In this document: positions 1-9,939 of the stretch, piece after piece | How the letters are laid out: each line of letters starts with the position of its first letter | Numbering within the stretch: the first letter of the stretch is position 1 | Assembly (NCBI GenBank): GCA_003550325.1 | Contig: QKWP01001678.1 | Span: 29,787 to 93,786, forward strand | From: Gigaspora rosea | Lineage: Eukaryota > Glomeromycota > Glomeromycetes > Diversisporales > Gigasporaceae | Direction: 5' to 3' | DNA length: 64,000 bases | Program-made: the position numbers and the translations under genes | Notes under the pieces: model-generated | Seen by the model: only the letters and a program-made list of their open reading frames with translations | Told to the model about the DNA's origin: nothing | Databases searched by the model: none

Positions 1-16
1 CAGCTTCTATTTAGTT

Positions 17-159
17 ACTTTGAACGAAGATATCTCTACAACCACCCAGTAGAATTCGATGAATTTTTTTTTATTTTGATTCTATGAATCGTAGAATTAA
101 AACAAAAAATTTTTTATCGAATTCTACTAGGTGGTTGCAGAGATATCTTCGTTCAAAGT
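17..159. mobile_element. Foldback MITE, about 143 bp
   Basis: The two ends are near-perfect inverted arms of about 43 bp (17-60 and 117-159). Both contain an ACTTTGAACGAAGATATCTC-type terminus. The centre holds an A/T run and the small hairpin TTCTATGAATCGTAGAA. Related, more decayed elements with the same central hairpin lie at about 3100-3345 and 11815-11940. There is no coding capacity, so this is a non-autonomous DNA element. Confidence 0.75.
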
Positions 160-261
160 TAAAAAAATTTTCCAAAAAATAAATTCGGATATCCTTTTTT
201 TCTGGCCAATCATCGCTTTTCGATTTTGGCCAATCATCACCCATATCACGTGATTCTGCAC

Positions 262-536
262 CGCTTTAGACGACCTCCTAACTCGGGTCTTGCCAAACGG
301 GTTCTTGTGGGTTTTTTCCGGTTCCCTGGATTTGCGATGTAACACATACATCATTGCGCCCGCAGGCTCTTATTCAAGATGGTGGGACCAAGGTTACAGA
401 TTTAACACCCAACCACTCATAAGCCACAATTGCCGATCGCAGATTTAACTTCAAAACGTCGCCAGTGGGATTCGAACTGTCAACCTGCCGCCTGGGGGGT
501 GACACCTTGACCACTTCTCTAAGGCGCCACACCCTA
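262..536 (-). mobile_element. SINE 5' fragment (tRNA-headed family, copy 1)
   Basis: On the minus strand this starts with the tRNA-like head of the SINE family found complete at 17093-18316 and 50243-51142. It has an A-box-like TTAGAGAAGTGGTCAAGG and a B box AGTTCGAATCCCACT with the spacing of a class II tRNA (Leu/Ser-like). It runs into the family-specific body, with the segment antisense to GCCAAACGGG, and stops at about 262. There it meets sequence (200-275) that recurs in inverted orientation at 43456-43510, so another element probably truncated it. Confidence 0.7.
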
Positions 537-539
537 TTA

Positions 540-840
540 TATAGAATACTATATAAAAGTTAAATATATTAATTTTTATATATTATTTAATATAGAATTT
601 TTTTTTTTTTTTTTTTTTAAAGGGAGGTCTATCCTCTATTTCTTTATTAAGATTATAGTATGTGTTACATCAAATGTTACATGCAAGTGTTTACTATTAC
701 TAAGGAGAGATAGAAGTAAGGGCTGATTTACCCTCGACCTATTCTTTGCTAGAATGGTCGAATAGACCCCTAGACTATGGATTCAAAAAGGATTTTGTTG
801 GGTGTTTTGCAGTTCACGATGTGGTGAAGGATGTTGTCAC
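540..840. other. A/T-rich spacer, no gene seen
   Basis: The stretch contains A/T repeats and an uninterrupted T run at about 598-618. No open reading frame of interest, RNA gene or recognisable repeat was seen. Confidence 0.5.
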
Positions 841-1073
841 GTAGAGCTCGTCGAGACGCATCTAACGGTGGTTAAATCATTCAAATCGGCCTAGTGGATG
901 GCAAGATATCATCAAAAAATGATTAGCTGACTATATAAAATCTCTATAAAACAATATTTGTTTTACCTAGAGATTTTATATAGTTAGCCAATTGTTTTTT
1001 GACAATATCTCGCCATCCACTGGGCTGATTTGGATGATATAACCACTGTTAAATGCATCTCGACGAGCTCTAC
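841..1073. mobile_element. Foldback MITE, about 230 bp
   Basis: The arms are long inverted repeats. GTAGAGCTCGTCGAGA at the left end is matched by TCTCGACGAGCTCTAC at the right end. Inner arms contain CCTAGTGGATGGCAAGATAT and its complement around 990-1025. The inner part (TTAAATCATT..CCTAGTGGAT) resembles the core of the larger foldback at 11945-12465, so the two probably share ancestry. Confidence 0.75.
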
Positions 1074-1075
1074 AA

Positions 1076-1632
1076 CTTTCAATTAGTGGACATGTATCGT
1101 TAACCTAGTAAGAAAAAAATTTAGATAGAAGCACGCAATATTTCACCTATAGGATCATCTCAGGCGGATTATCAATTAATCTAATTTTATTAAAATAATA
1201 AGAAAATCTTTAACGATCTTGTGATCCGTGATTAGATTTTAACAATTAAGGACTCGTTGGAAATCGTTTTTTTCAAGGCGATCATTTTGGTGATAAAATC
1301 ATCAAAAACGGACCAGTCTATCAAAGGGTATCAACAATTTTATTTTAATTTCAAATTTTGCTTTACATAGATTATTTTGATTAAATGATGATATCTTGTG
1401 AAATATTGGATATAATCACATAATTTTGGTACCATCTGACTTGTCTCATCATGACGAATCGAATAGTACCAAAATCGTATAATTTGGATCAATAGTTCAC
1501 AAATATCATTAGAGATCTTTAATGTGCCGAATTAGGTACTATGCCAAAATTGGACTATGTTTAAAATAATTGATATCGAATGATTAAGTGATTAGATTTG
1601 GGTGATTTTAGGGTCATTTAATTTGTCTCATT
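1076..1632. repeat. Diverged interspersed repeat sequence
   Basis: The segment around 1200-1345 (ATCATTTTGGTGATAAAATC, then a GGACCAGTCTATCAAA-like stretch) recurs diverged at about 2445-2575 in the same direction and at about 63140-63270 in reverse. No gene was found. Confidence 0.5.
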
Positions 1633-2309
1633 TAGGGTTCTAAACCAGTTTGAAAATTCCCACCTATAACCCATCGGGCAATCATCTTTTCCAACCGAGT
1701 ACCCAAAACTAAAACCGGATATCTGATTAATACGGGTTATCCGGTTATAATCGGGTGACCTGGATAACCGATTAGCCTGAATGGAAAATTCAATAGTCAA
1801 TATTAATGAATTCTTTTAAGCTCGCCTAAATTAATATAAATAAATGAAATTAAATAGTCAAGGTTCATAAACATTATTTTAAATATTTAGAATAATAAAT
1901 GTAACAGATTAAAATGAAATAAGCTATCAAAAATAAACCTTTTTGGGCCACATTTTTTAGGGTTAGGGGTTAAGGTTAGAAATTAATTTTAGAGTAGTGT
2001 TTATATTAAACAAGTATAAGTGGGCTTTAGAGAGTTAAATAGAAACCCGACAATAAATGTTAGGAAAAAAGTTTGCAAAGCGATAATGTGGAAAAAGATT
2101 TAAAATATTTTGATATCTTAGATGATCTTTGGTTTGAAAGTTTGACCCGTTTACTAATGGGTAACCCGTTTATCGACGGTTGACCCGCTTATTGATGGGT
2201 AACCCGTTTATGGTATTAAACCGTTTTGTCAAAAATATGACCCGGATAGTAATTTTGTTGAGTCAGATTATCGGTTATATGGTTATCTGGGTCAGAGCTT
2301 GGAACCCTA
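1633..2309. mobile_element. hAT-like MITE with ACCCG-type repeats (copy 1)
   Basis: The termini are TAGGGTTCTAA and TTGGAACCCTA (inverted). They are flanked by GTCTCATT (1625-1632) and GTCTTAAT (2310-2317), an 8-bp target duplication with two mismatches. An 8-bp duplication is the hallmark of the hAT superfamily. Subterminal regions carry many short GGGTAACCCG / ACCCGTTTA repeats. Shorter relatives lie at 8601-9195 and 32498-32928. A minus-strand open frame inside (1618-1800) follows from these repeats and is not taken as a gene. Confidence 0.75.
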
Positions 2310-3099
2310 GTCTTAATGAGACAAATCGAATGGTACCAAAATTATCTGATTCTGATTGATATAGCATGTGGTATTCATCGTAGAACTTTTAGGTGCACTG
2401 AATTAGACATATCTAATTATTAATTGTTTATAGAATACAAATCTTTGTCGATTTCAGGATCCTGTGATTAGGATTTAATGATTTTGGGCTTGTTAGAATC
2501 GATTCACTGAAGCGAACATTTTGATAGTTAAATCATCAAAATGGACTGGTGGATCAAAAGTTATTCAAAATTAAAAATTATATATATAATAATATATATA
2601 TATATATTTATATATCTTATATATATTATATTATATATAGTATCTGATAATTTCTTTACCCCCCACCCATCTAAACAATCAGGTGGTAAATGGCACTCCC
2701 CTAAACATATGATTTATATAAAGTTTGAAATCGGGTTTATTTTTCATATGTTAAAACTGATTAAAACCGGGTTTGATATATGAAAAATAAAGCTGGTTCT
2801 AACTCTAAATTTGTATATAAATATCAAATTTCATGCGGCTTGTTTTTTAAATACAATAGAGAGTTTATTGATACTCTACCACTACAAGGTCTTTTGGCCA
2901 AAATTTGTATAAAAGTGAGGAAGTTAGTAGTTGGTGTTGGTGTTTTTTTTGAACATACACAAAAAAAAAATAAAAATAAAAAAAGACCCCATAAACAAGT
3001 TACTGCATATACTCGTGCACAAGAGTTTTCAGAGCACTTTTTCTCAGATTTCAGAAAACTTATGTAACCATAGTATTAACTATAATAATAAATTATATG
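2310..3099. other. Repeat-derived spacer, two doubtful small ORFs
   Basis: It contains a diverged copy of the 1200-1345 repeat, a TA microsatellite at about 2580-2640, and two plus-strand open frames (2541-2783 and 2780-3067). The frames are low-complexity Lys/Ile/Tyr-rich with no recognisable motif and probably non-coding. Confidence 0.4.
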
Positions 3100-3345
3100 G
3101 GATGAGTTAGTAGAAAAGGGACAAATCATTTTTAGTAAAATTTTTTTTAATTTTTAAACTAAAATATCTTGACAACTATTTAACAAATTTGCTAAAAATT
3201 TTTTTATTTTAATCTTGAAATTATAGAATTAAAATAAAAAAAAATTTATTAAGTTTATTAAGATAGTTGTTAAGATATTTAAGCTTAAAGTCAAGAAAAC
3301 TTTTACTTAAAAAAAATTTGTCCCTTTTCTACTAACTCACCCCCA
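3100..3345. mobile_element. Foldback MITE, about 245 bp
   Basis: The ends GAGTTAGTAGAAAAGGGACA and its inverted counterpart TGTCCCTTTTCTACTAACTC (about 3318-3338) are perfect terminal inverted repeats. The core contains TTATAGAATTAAAATAAAA, as in the element at 17-159. Confidence 0.75.
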
Positions 3346-3918
3346 TATCTTACTATGTGCTGTAGAAAGAAGTTTTTCTGCATGCAATAATCTTTTAGAA
3401 AGTGATAGGCAAAATTTAAGCAAAGAATCACTAAAAATGTTAAATATGCTATATTTTCAATCAACATAATTACCATAATAAAATTTATGATTAATTGTTT
3501 AATAATAATTTTTTTTAATCCAAATAATTCCAAATATTTAAATTTTTTATCCAAATATTTACCGTTATCCAAATAAATTTTTGCGATTTGATATCCAAAA
3601 TTTTCCGGTCCCTGGTGATATCACTTATATCAGGTGAAGATCATTATTGTTTATATGATTATGCCAGTTACACAAAATCATTATTTTTTTGCTTTTTATC
3701 TTTTACAGATTATGTAAAGGTAAACAAACGTTGCAAAACTTTGAAGAGATATTGCGGACGAACTACTGGATATTTTTGATGACTTTAATACCATTAGAAT
3801 CGTCTCGACCTGAAGAACAACTTTTGTTTAAAGTTAAAAATAGATACTTAATATCAAACCAGTTCCGGGCACTTTTTTATTCTTATTACTATTTATTAAT
3901 GTAGTTAATTTAATTCTT
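3346..3918. other. Spacer without a recognisable gene
   Basis: It holds short open frames on both strands (3303-3572 minus, 3588-3904 plus) with no family motif and strong A/T bias. They are not supported as genes. The SPRY-TPR gene lies downstream. Confidence 0.4.
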
Positions 3919-4010
3919 GTTTCGAAATAACGAGCATACGCGTACTCAAAAAAACGCGCAGGTCAATTAATTAACGCGCAGGTAGCATTATTTCGCGCTT
4001 GTACGGTATA
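3919..4010. repeat. CG-rich repeat module upstream of SPRY-TPR gene
   Basis: A 92-bp block contains TTTCGAAATAACG, CGCGTACTC, two AACGCGCAGGT units and ATTATTTCGCGCTTGTACGG. Its GC and CpG content stands out sharply. A second copy lies at 27319-27392 with the same order of motifs. CGAAATAA appears in inverted orientation at its two ends, so it may be a tiny foldback element. It ends about 225 bp before the SPRY-TPR start codon, so a regulatory role is possible but unproven. Confidence 0.5.
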
Positions 4011-4013
4011 ATA

Positions 4014-4026
4014 GTTTTATAAATAC
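4014..4026 (+). promoter_or_regulatory. TATA-like box upstream of SPRY-TPR gene
   Basis: The sequence TTTTATAAATAC lies about 210 bp upstream of the start codon, immediately after the CG-rich module. A run of CGTA repeats (ACGTACGTAC) follows at about 4100-4130. This is a plausible core promoter by position and composition only. Confidence 0.25.
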
Positions 4027-4234
4027 TAAAATAAGTTGTAACGATCACAGCATGCAGACATCATAAGGTTTGATCTACCTGAGCCAATGCGCATTCATAC
4101 TATACGTACGTACTACGTACGTACGAACGTATGTATGAATAATTATGATAATTGCGTAACATAAATAAATTAGATTTACATTTTGCTGTCAATAATTCGC
4201 CTAAAATAAATCTTTTGTCTATACAAAGATCTGA

Positions 4235-5596
4235 ATGAAATTCGATGTAATGGGAGAGACTACCTTGTTTAGTCTTGTTTTACCAACCGCGTGGAATATT
4301 GATGATAAATCACAGTTTGTTAGCATAGATTCAAGTGGGCTTAAAGTGAATTATACGGGTAAGATGTGTAGTAAATTTCAATAAGAGAAATTTCTCAGAA
4401 ATATATTATATATATTGTTATATTAAAAAAAAAATTTTTTAAAGATCCTAGTGATTATAAAACTGTTGTAATTCGTGCCAATAATCCAATTCCTTCACAA
4501 TGCGGATTATTTTATTTTGAAATTGAAATTATAAATGAAGGAAAAAATGGGTAATATTAAATAATTATTTCATGTATTAAATCATTATTTTTATAAATTT
4601 CACAATCACTTTAATTTTATTTATTAATAGAATGATTGGGATAGGATATTGTACAAAACAAAACAACATAAGCGACTTCATGCCTGGTAATAACGGACTA
4701 TTTTTCATTTAATTTTTATTATTACATATTAACGTTATGTTATAATATCTCTTAGGAAGGAAGTATGTGGAAGATGAAGAAAATAAGGAAAATAAATCAT
4801 GGGGGTGTGCTTACCATGGTGACGATGGATATTTTTTTTGTTCCGGAAGTGGCAAGCCATATGGACCGACATATACTGTTGGTGATACAATTGGATGTTA
4901 TTTAAATTTTAGAAATGACGATAAGATGATATTTTATACTAAAAATGGTATAAATCTAGGTAAATTCAATTAGTTTAATATATATCGTTACTCTTTAATA
5001 ATTTTAAGTTAATTAATAGGGATCTGATATTTAATTATATTTCAAGGAATTGTATGTTTATGTTATCTACCTAATAATTTAGATGACTTAAAAAATAATT
5101 TGTATCCTTGCATTGGGCTAAGATCACAAGACGCATCTGTCGTGGCGAATTTTGGACGTAAAAAGTTTAAATATTTAAGTAAATTTTATTTAACATTAAA
5201 TTTTTTTGGTGCATAATTAAAATTTTCAATAACGATTTTGTCTATTTGTGGATAGCAATGACTAACGATGATATTGGTAAAGAGTTATGGGAAGCATGCT
5301 GGATCAATTCTAAAACTTTTGATCAATACGTAGACGAATTAAAGAATAAATCAAATGATACACTTGCACTAATGTCTCGAGGAAAAACATACTTAATCAT
5401 AGGCAAATACGAAGAAGCATATGCAGTTTTAACTAGACTGTTAGAAATTGAATCAGAAAACATAATAGCACTAAAATATCGTGGAGAAATTAATTATATA
5501 ATGGAAAGGTATGAAGAATCGATTTCCGACTTATTAAAAATTAAATCAGATGATGCATGGACCGAAGAAGCTTATAAATTAGTTATCGGATTGTAA
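4235..5596 (+). CDS. SPRY-domain and TPR protein, six exons
   Basis: Splicing exons 4235-4358, 4445-4550, 4631-4686, 4756-4959, 5047-5178 and 5256-5596 keeps one open frame of about 320 codons. All introns are short (69-87 bp) and GT..AG. Residues ~15-205 form a SPRY/B30.2 domain: LPTAWN and the DSSGLKVNY strand, [62 protein letters not shown] and LYPCIGLRS...VVANFG. From ~225 to the end are TPR-like helices: [44 protein letters not shown] domains bind peptide ligands and TPRs bind protein partners, so a scaffold or adaptor role is inferred. SPRY-TPR proteins are expanded in Glomeromycotina. No frameshift or stop was found. The ATG at 4235 gives the usual short leader before the SPRY domain. 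A satellite array begins just after the stop. Confidence 0.85.
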
Positions 5597-6628
5597 GTAT
5601 AATGCCATCATAAAGATTAGTATCTTAAAAAGACAAAAACTTATATAATTTAAATACTAACACCAGTATGTAAGTATGAAACCCAAAAATTTTTGAATCA
5701 AAAATGTCGATTATATTACATAACATTAACCAATCCACATACTATACAATACTCTATATTACACTACAATAGCTTGTGAGTAATACGAAATAAGAAAATT
5801 TTTAAATCAGAAAAGTCGATTATATTCCAACACAAACAATATAACATTAACCAATCCACATACAACACAATATTCTGCAATAGCCGGTGAGTAATGCAGA
5901 ATAAGAAATTTTTAAATCAGAAATGTCGATTATATTCCAATACAAGTAACATAACATTAACCAATCCACATACAATACATTATTCTATATTACAACAGTT
6001 AGTAAGTAATACGGAATAAGAAAATTTTTAAATCAGAAATATCGATTATATTCCAACACAAATAACATAGCATAACATTAACCAATTCACATACAATACA
6101 ATACTCTATATTACACTGCAATAGCCGGTGAGTAATATGGAATTAGAAACTTTTTAATCAGAAAAGTCGATTATACTCCAGCACAAATAACATAACATTA
6201 ATCAATCCACATACAATACAATACTCTATATTACACTGCAATAGCCGGTGAGTAATACGGAATAAGAAAATTTTTAAATCAGAAATGTCGATTATATTCC
6301 AACACAAATAACATAACATTAACCAATCCACATACAATACAATACTCTATATTACGACAGTGAGTAAGTAATACGGAATAAGAAAATTTTTAAATCAGAA
6401 ATGTCGATTATATTCCAACACAAATAACATAACATTAACCAATCCACATACAATACAATACTCTATATTACATTACAATAGCATGTGAGTAATACGGAAT
6501 AAGAAAAATTTTTAAATTAGAAATGACGATTATATTCCAACATTAACCAATCCACATACAATACAATACGACAGTTTGTAAGCAATACGGAATAAGAAAA
6601 TTTTTAAATCAGAAATGTCGATTACATT

Positions 6629-7046
6629 TAGCGATGGGAATTTCTAGTCTTTAATAGTTTTTAACGATTAAAAATTAAATCTAATTAATAATTTAACAAT
6701 AATTTCTAACAATTAACAAATGAATTATACAATATGCATAGAACATCTTTGTAGAAAACAACCCATTCGATGGTTTTTTAAAATTCGCAAAAAAAATCAT
6801 TGATCACATCACATCAATTAAAATCTGTAGTGGAAAATTCTGTCGCTGACGTATTTCTACAGAAACCTTATCAGTTAATTTTTTATTGTTACAAAATCAT
6901 TTTTACATTAGAGTACATATGATTGATTAATCATTCTATCGATATTTTCTAAGCGTTTTGGATAATTTAATTATTAATTGTTAGAAATTATTTATTAATT
7001 TAACAATTCCCTATTAACATTTAAAAATTAGAAATTCCCATCGCTA
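6629..7046. mobile_element. hAT-like MITE, 418 bp, inside the satellite
   Basis: Terminal inverted repeats are TAGCGATGGGAATTTCT and AGAAATTCCCATCGCTA. They are flanked by a perfect 8-bp duplication ATTACATT (6621-6628 and 7047-7054). Subterminal TTAATAATTTAACAATAATT-like repeats occur on both sides. It has no coding capacity. The satellite unit reads through cleanly when the element and one duplicate are removed. Confidence 0.88.
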
Positions 7047-7987
7047 ATTACATTCCAACACAAATAACATAACATTAACCAATCCACATACAATACTCTA
7101 TATTACAACAGTGAGTAAGTAATACGGAATAAGAAAATTTTTAAATCAGAAAAGTCGATTATATTCCAACACAAATAACATAACATTAACCAATCCACAT
7201 ACAATACAATACTCTATATTACACTGCAATAGCCGGTGAGTAATATGGAATAAGAAAATTTTTTTAAATCAGAAATGTCGATTACAAATAAAATAACAAA
7301 CATAACATTAACCAATCCACATACAATACAATATTCTATATTACAACAGTGAGTAAGTAATATGGAATAAGAAAATTTTTAAATCAGAAATGTCAATTAT
7401 ATTCCAACACAAATAACATAACTAACATAACATTAACCAATCCACATACGATACAATCCTCTACATTACAACAGTGAGTAAGTAATACGGAATAAGAATA
7501 TTTTTAAATCAGAAATGTCGATTATATTCTAACACGAATAACATAACATTAACCAATCCACATACAATATAATACTCTATATTACGACAGAAAGTAAGTA
7601 ATACGGAATAAGAAAATTTTTAAATCAGAAAAGGCGATTATTTCCAACACAAATAACATAACATTAACCAATCCACATACAATACTCTATATTACGACAG
7701 TTTGTAAGTAATACGGAATAAGAAAATTTTTGAATCAAAATGTCCAACACAAATAACATAACTAACATAACATTAACCAATCCACATGAAATACAGTACT
7801 CTATATTATGACAGTGTGTAAGTAATACGGAATAAGAAATTTTTAAATCAGAAATGTCGATTATATTCCCAAATGGCCATGATTCTACCGGTAGCTACCA
7901 GTAGGTGGTAACTACCGCTACCGGTAGATCTACTAGTCGAATTCTGATTGGTCAATCAGGCAAAAATGATTTTATACTACCCCATGA

Positions 7988-8333
7988 TCAACAATAGTCG
8001 CTACATAGTAAGGTCCAAATTCTACTATGCAAATCGATTATCATCGCTTAAGTAAACTTATTCGGAAGGTCAAAATACACATACTTTATAATTTTTAGCA
8101 AAATTGAAGAACATTTTATTATTTGACTTTTAATTTTTACGTTCGACGAAAAAATTAAAATTTGTTAAAAAAATATATTCGACGAGTGTATAAATTAAAA
8201 GTTAAATAATAAGTTTTCCGATTTGTATGAAAATTTCAGAAAATATGCATTTTAATCTCCTAATTATATTTACTTAAGCGTTTATAATCGATTTATATAG
8301 TAAAAGTTGGACTTTACTATGTAGCGACTACTT
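7988..8333. mobile_element. Foldback MITE, about 345 bp
   Basis: The left arm TAGTCGCTACATAGTAAGG pairs with CTTTACTATGTAGCGACTA at the right end. Pairing continues through ATCGATTATNNNCGCTTAAG on both sides and around the centre near 8160 (TTAATTTTTACGTTCGACG and its counterpart). Confidence 0.7.
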
Positions 8334-8600
8334 GCGATTACTAAAAAACCTCCACCCGAAAATAAACTACCCTGATTTTTTGTGTAACTTGCTCAAAAAA
8401 AGGTAGCTTATTTTCAGACACATACAGTATTCAGTTGCATTAACCCGAGAATAGACACAGTATTGATATATACTACATTTGTTTATAATATTAGGATATA
8501 GTAAATAGATAAATTCTATTTGGCTTCAATTTTTAACTAATGGTATCTACCCTGCATATTAAAAATCTACCGGTATCTACCGGTAGATACCAGTGGTAGA

Positions 8601-9195
8601 TAGGGTTCCAAACCGGTTTGAAAATCTCTATCCGTGACACGTCGGGTCAACCGTTTTTTTCAACCGGTTACCCGAAACTAAAACCGGTTACCCGATTAAA
8701 GTGGGTCACCTGGTTATAATCGGATGACCGGATACCCGATTATCTACAGGTAAGAACATCACAAATGTCACATACTAACCAAACAATCAACATCGTTAAT
8801 TTTAAGCTTTCTTACCTTTTTGTTTGCACAACAGCTGAGACTTGGTTAACATAGTGGTAGTTAATTACTTATAACTTCGAACGGTGAACTTCAAGTTTAT
8901 CTAATAATCTACTGCGTCTAATAGAAATAATCTCCGAAAAAAAGTATTGTAAAAAACGCATAAAAAAATCTTTAATTGTATAACAATCTACAAAATTGGG
9001 GCACTCGGGACGTTCTTATCCCGAATATTAAATATATCTGATATCCGTAATAAACGGGTGACCTGTTTATTAACGGGTGACCCCGGGTGACCCATATATC
9101 ATTTTAAACCGGTTTGTCAAAAACATGACCCGGTTGATAAATTTTTCGGGTCGGGTAATCGGGTACGGTTTTCCGGGTCAGAGGTTGGAACCCTA
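8601..9195. mobile_element. hAT-like MITE with ACCCG-type repeats (copy 2)
   Basis: Termini TAGGGTTCCAA and TTGGAACCCTA are exact inverted repeats. The flanking 8-bp duplication GTGGTAGA (8593-8600 and 9196-9203) is perfect. Subterminal repeats CCGGTTACCCG and GGGTGACC are denser than in copy 1, and it is CpG-rich, so it is probably younger. Its internal 8760-9000 segment resembles 62100-62340. Confidence 0.85.
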
Positions 9196-9730
9196 GTGGT
9201 AGATATCTACCAGTAGCTACCAGCCTACATCACTAATTCCAACACAAATAACTTAACACTAACCAATCCGCATACAATATTCTATTATGACAGTGAGTAA
9301 GTAATACGGAATAAGAAAATTTTAAATCAGAAATGCCGATTATATTCCAACACAAAAACATATTAACCAATTCAAATACAATACAATATTCTATATTACG
9401 ACAGTTCGTAAGTAATATGGAATAAGAAAATTTTTAAATCAATACAACTAACATAACATTAACCGATTCACATACAATACAATACTTATTACGACAGTAT
9501 GTAAGTAATACGGAATAAGAAAATTGTTAAATCAGAAATGTCGATTATATTCCAACACAAATAGCACAACTAACATAACATTAACCAATCCACATACAAT
9601 ACAATACTCTATATTACGACAGCCAGTAAGTAATGCAGAACCAAAAAATCTTCTATACTGTACTGTAACTCTTAACATTACCGATATTATCGCTGTTTTC
9701 GAAATGGTTGAAAATGGAAATTAAATTTTT

Positions 9731-9882
9731 TTTGGCGGCGTACACTCGTACACTCAATTACCTTAGCACGTTGATTGAAGTTTGATGTCCGATTTGATGA
9801 TTGTTTTGAACAAATACATTAAATCGGACATCGAACTTCAATCAATGTGCTAAGGTAATCGTGTGTACGAGTGTACGCCAAA
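9731..9882. mobile_element. Foldback MITE abutting the kinase gene, about 150 bp
   Basis: The arms are near-perfect inverted repeats of about 64 bp, ending TTGGCGGCGTACACTCGTAC and GTACGAGTGTACGCCAA. The element lies immediately 5' of the first recognisable kinase exon. Reading the kinase frame upstream runs through its right end, so it may have replaced or displaced the gene's true 5' exon. Confidence 0.8.
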
Positions 9883-9939
9883 AAAAAAAAAAAATTTATT
9901 TTCATTTTCAATCATTTCTATTATTTTACGATATTTAAG

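Larger units (their letters stand above)
7871..9235. mobile_element. Composite DNA element with CTACCGGTAG repeats
   Basis: The block interrupts the satellite. Its two ends are rich in CTACCGGTAGCTACCAGTAG-type repeats in inverted orientation (about 7890-7935 and 8565-8605 plus 9196-9225). Within it sit a foldback of about 345 bp (7988-8333, arms containing TAGTCGCTACATAGTAA), a mini-foldback (8358-8419) related to 14454-14567, and a hAT-like MITE (8601-9195). The outer boundaries are approximate. Confidence 0.6.
5640..9650 (+). repeat. Satellite of ~115-bp units, about 19 copies, interrupted
   Basis: The unit contains GTCGATTATATTCCAACACA, AACATTAACCAATCCACATA, AATACTCTATATTACGACAG and AGTAATACGGAATAAGAAAA, and repeats every ~112-120 bp. 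About 16 units lie at 5640-7870 and about 3 at 9236-9650. The array is split by a hAT-like MITE (6629-7046) and a nested block (7871-9235). Some units carry an extra TAACATAAC. Small open frames inside it (such as 9524-9724) are by-products of the repeat. The array fills the interval between the SPRY-TPR gene and the kinase gene. Confidence 0.9.

Noticed and set aside
1618..1800. Minus-strand open frame as a gene
   Set aside because: It coincides with the ACCCG-repeat end of a MITE.
5640..7870. CRISPR array, because of regular repeats
   Set aside because: The whole ~115-bp unit repeats with no unique spacers, and the DNA is eukaryotic with introns; it is a satellite.
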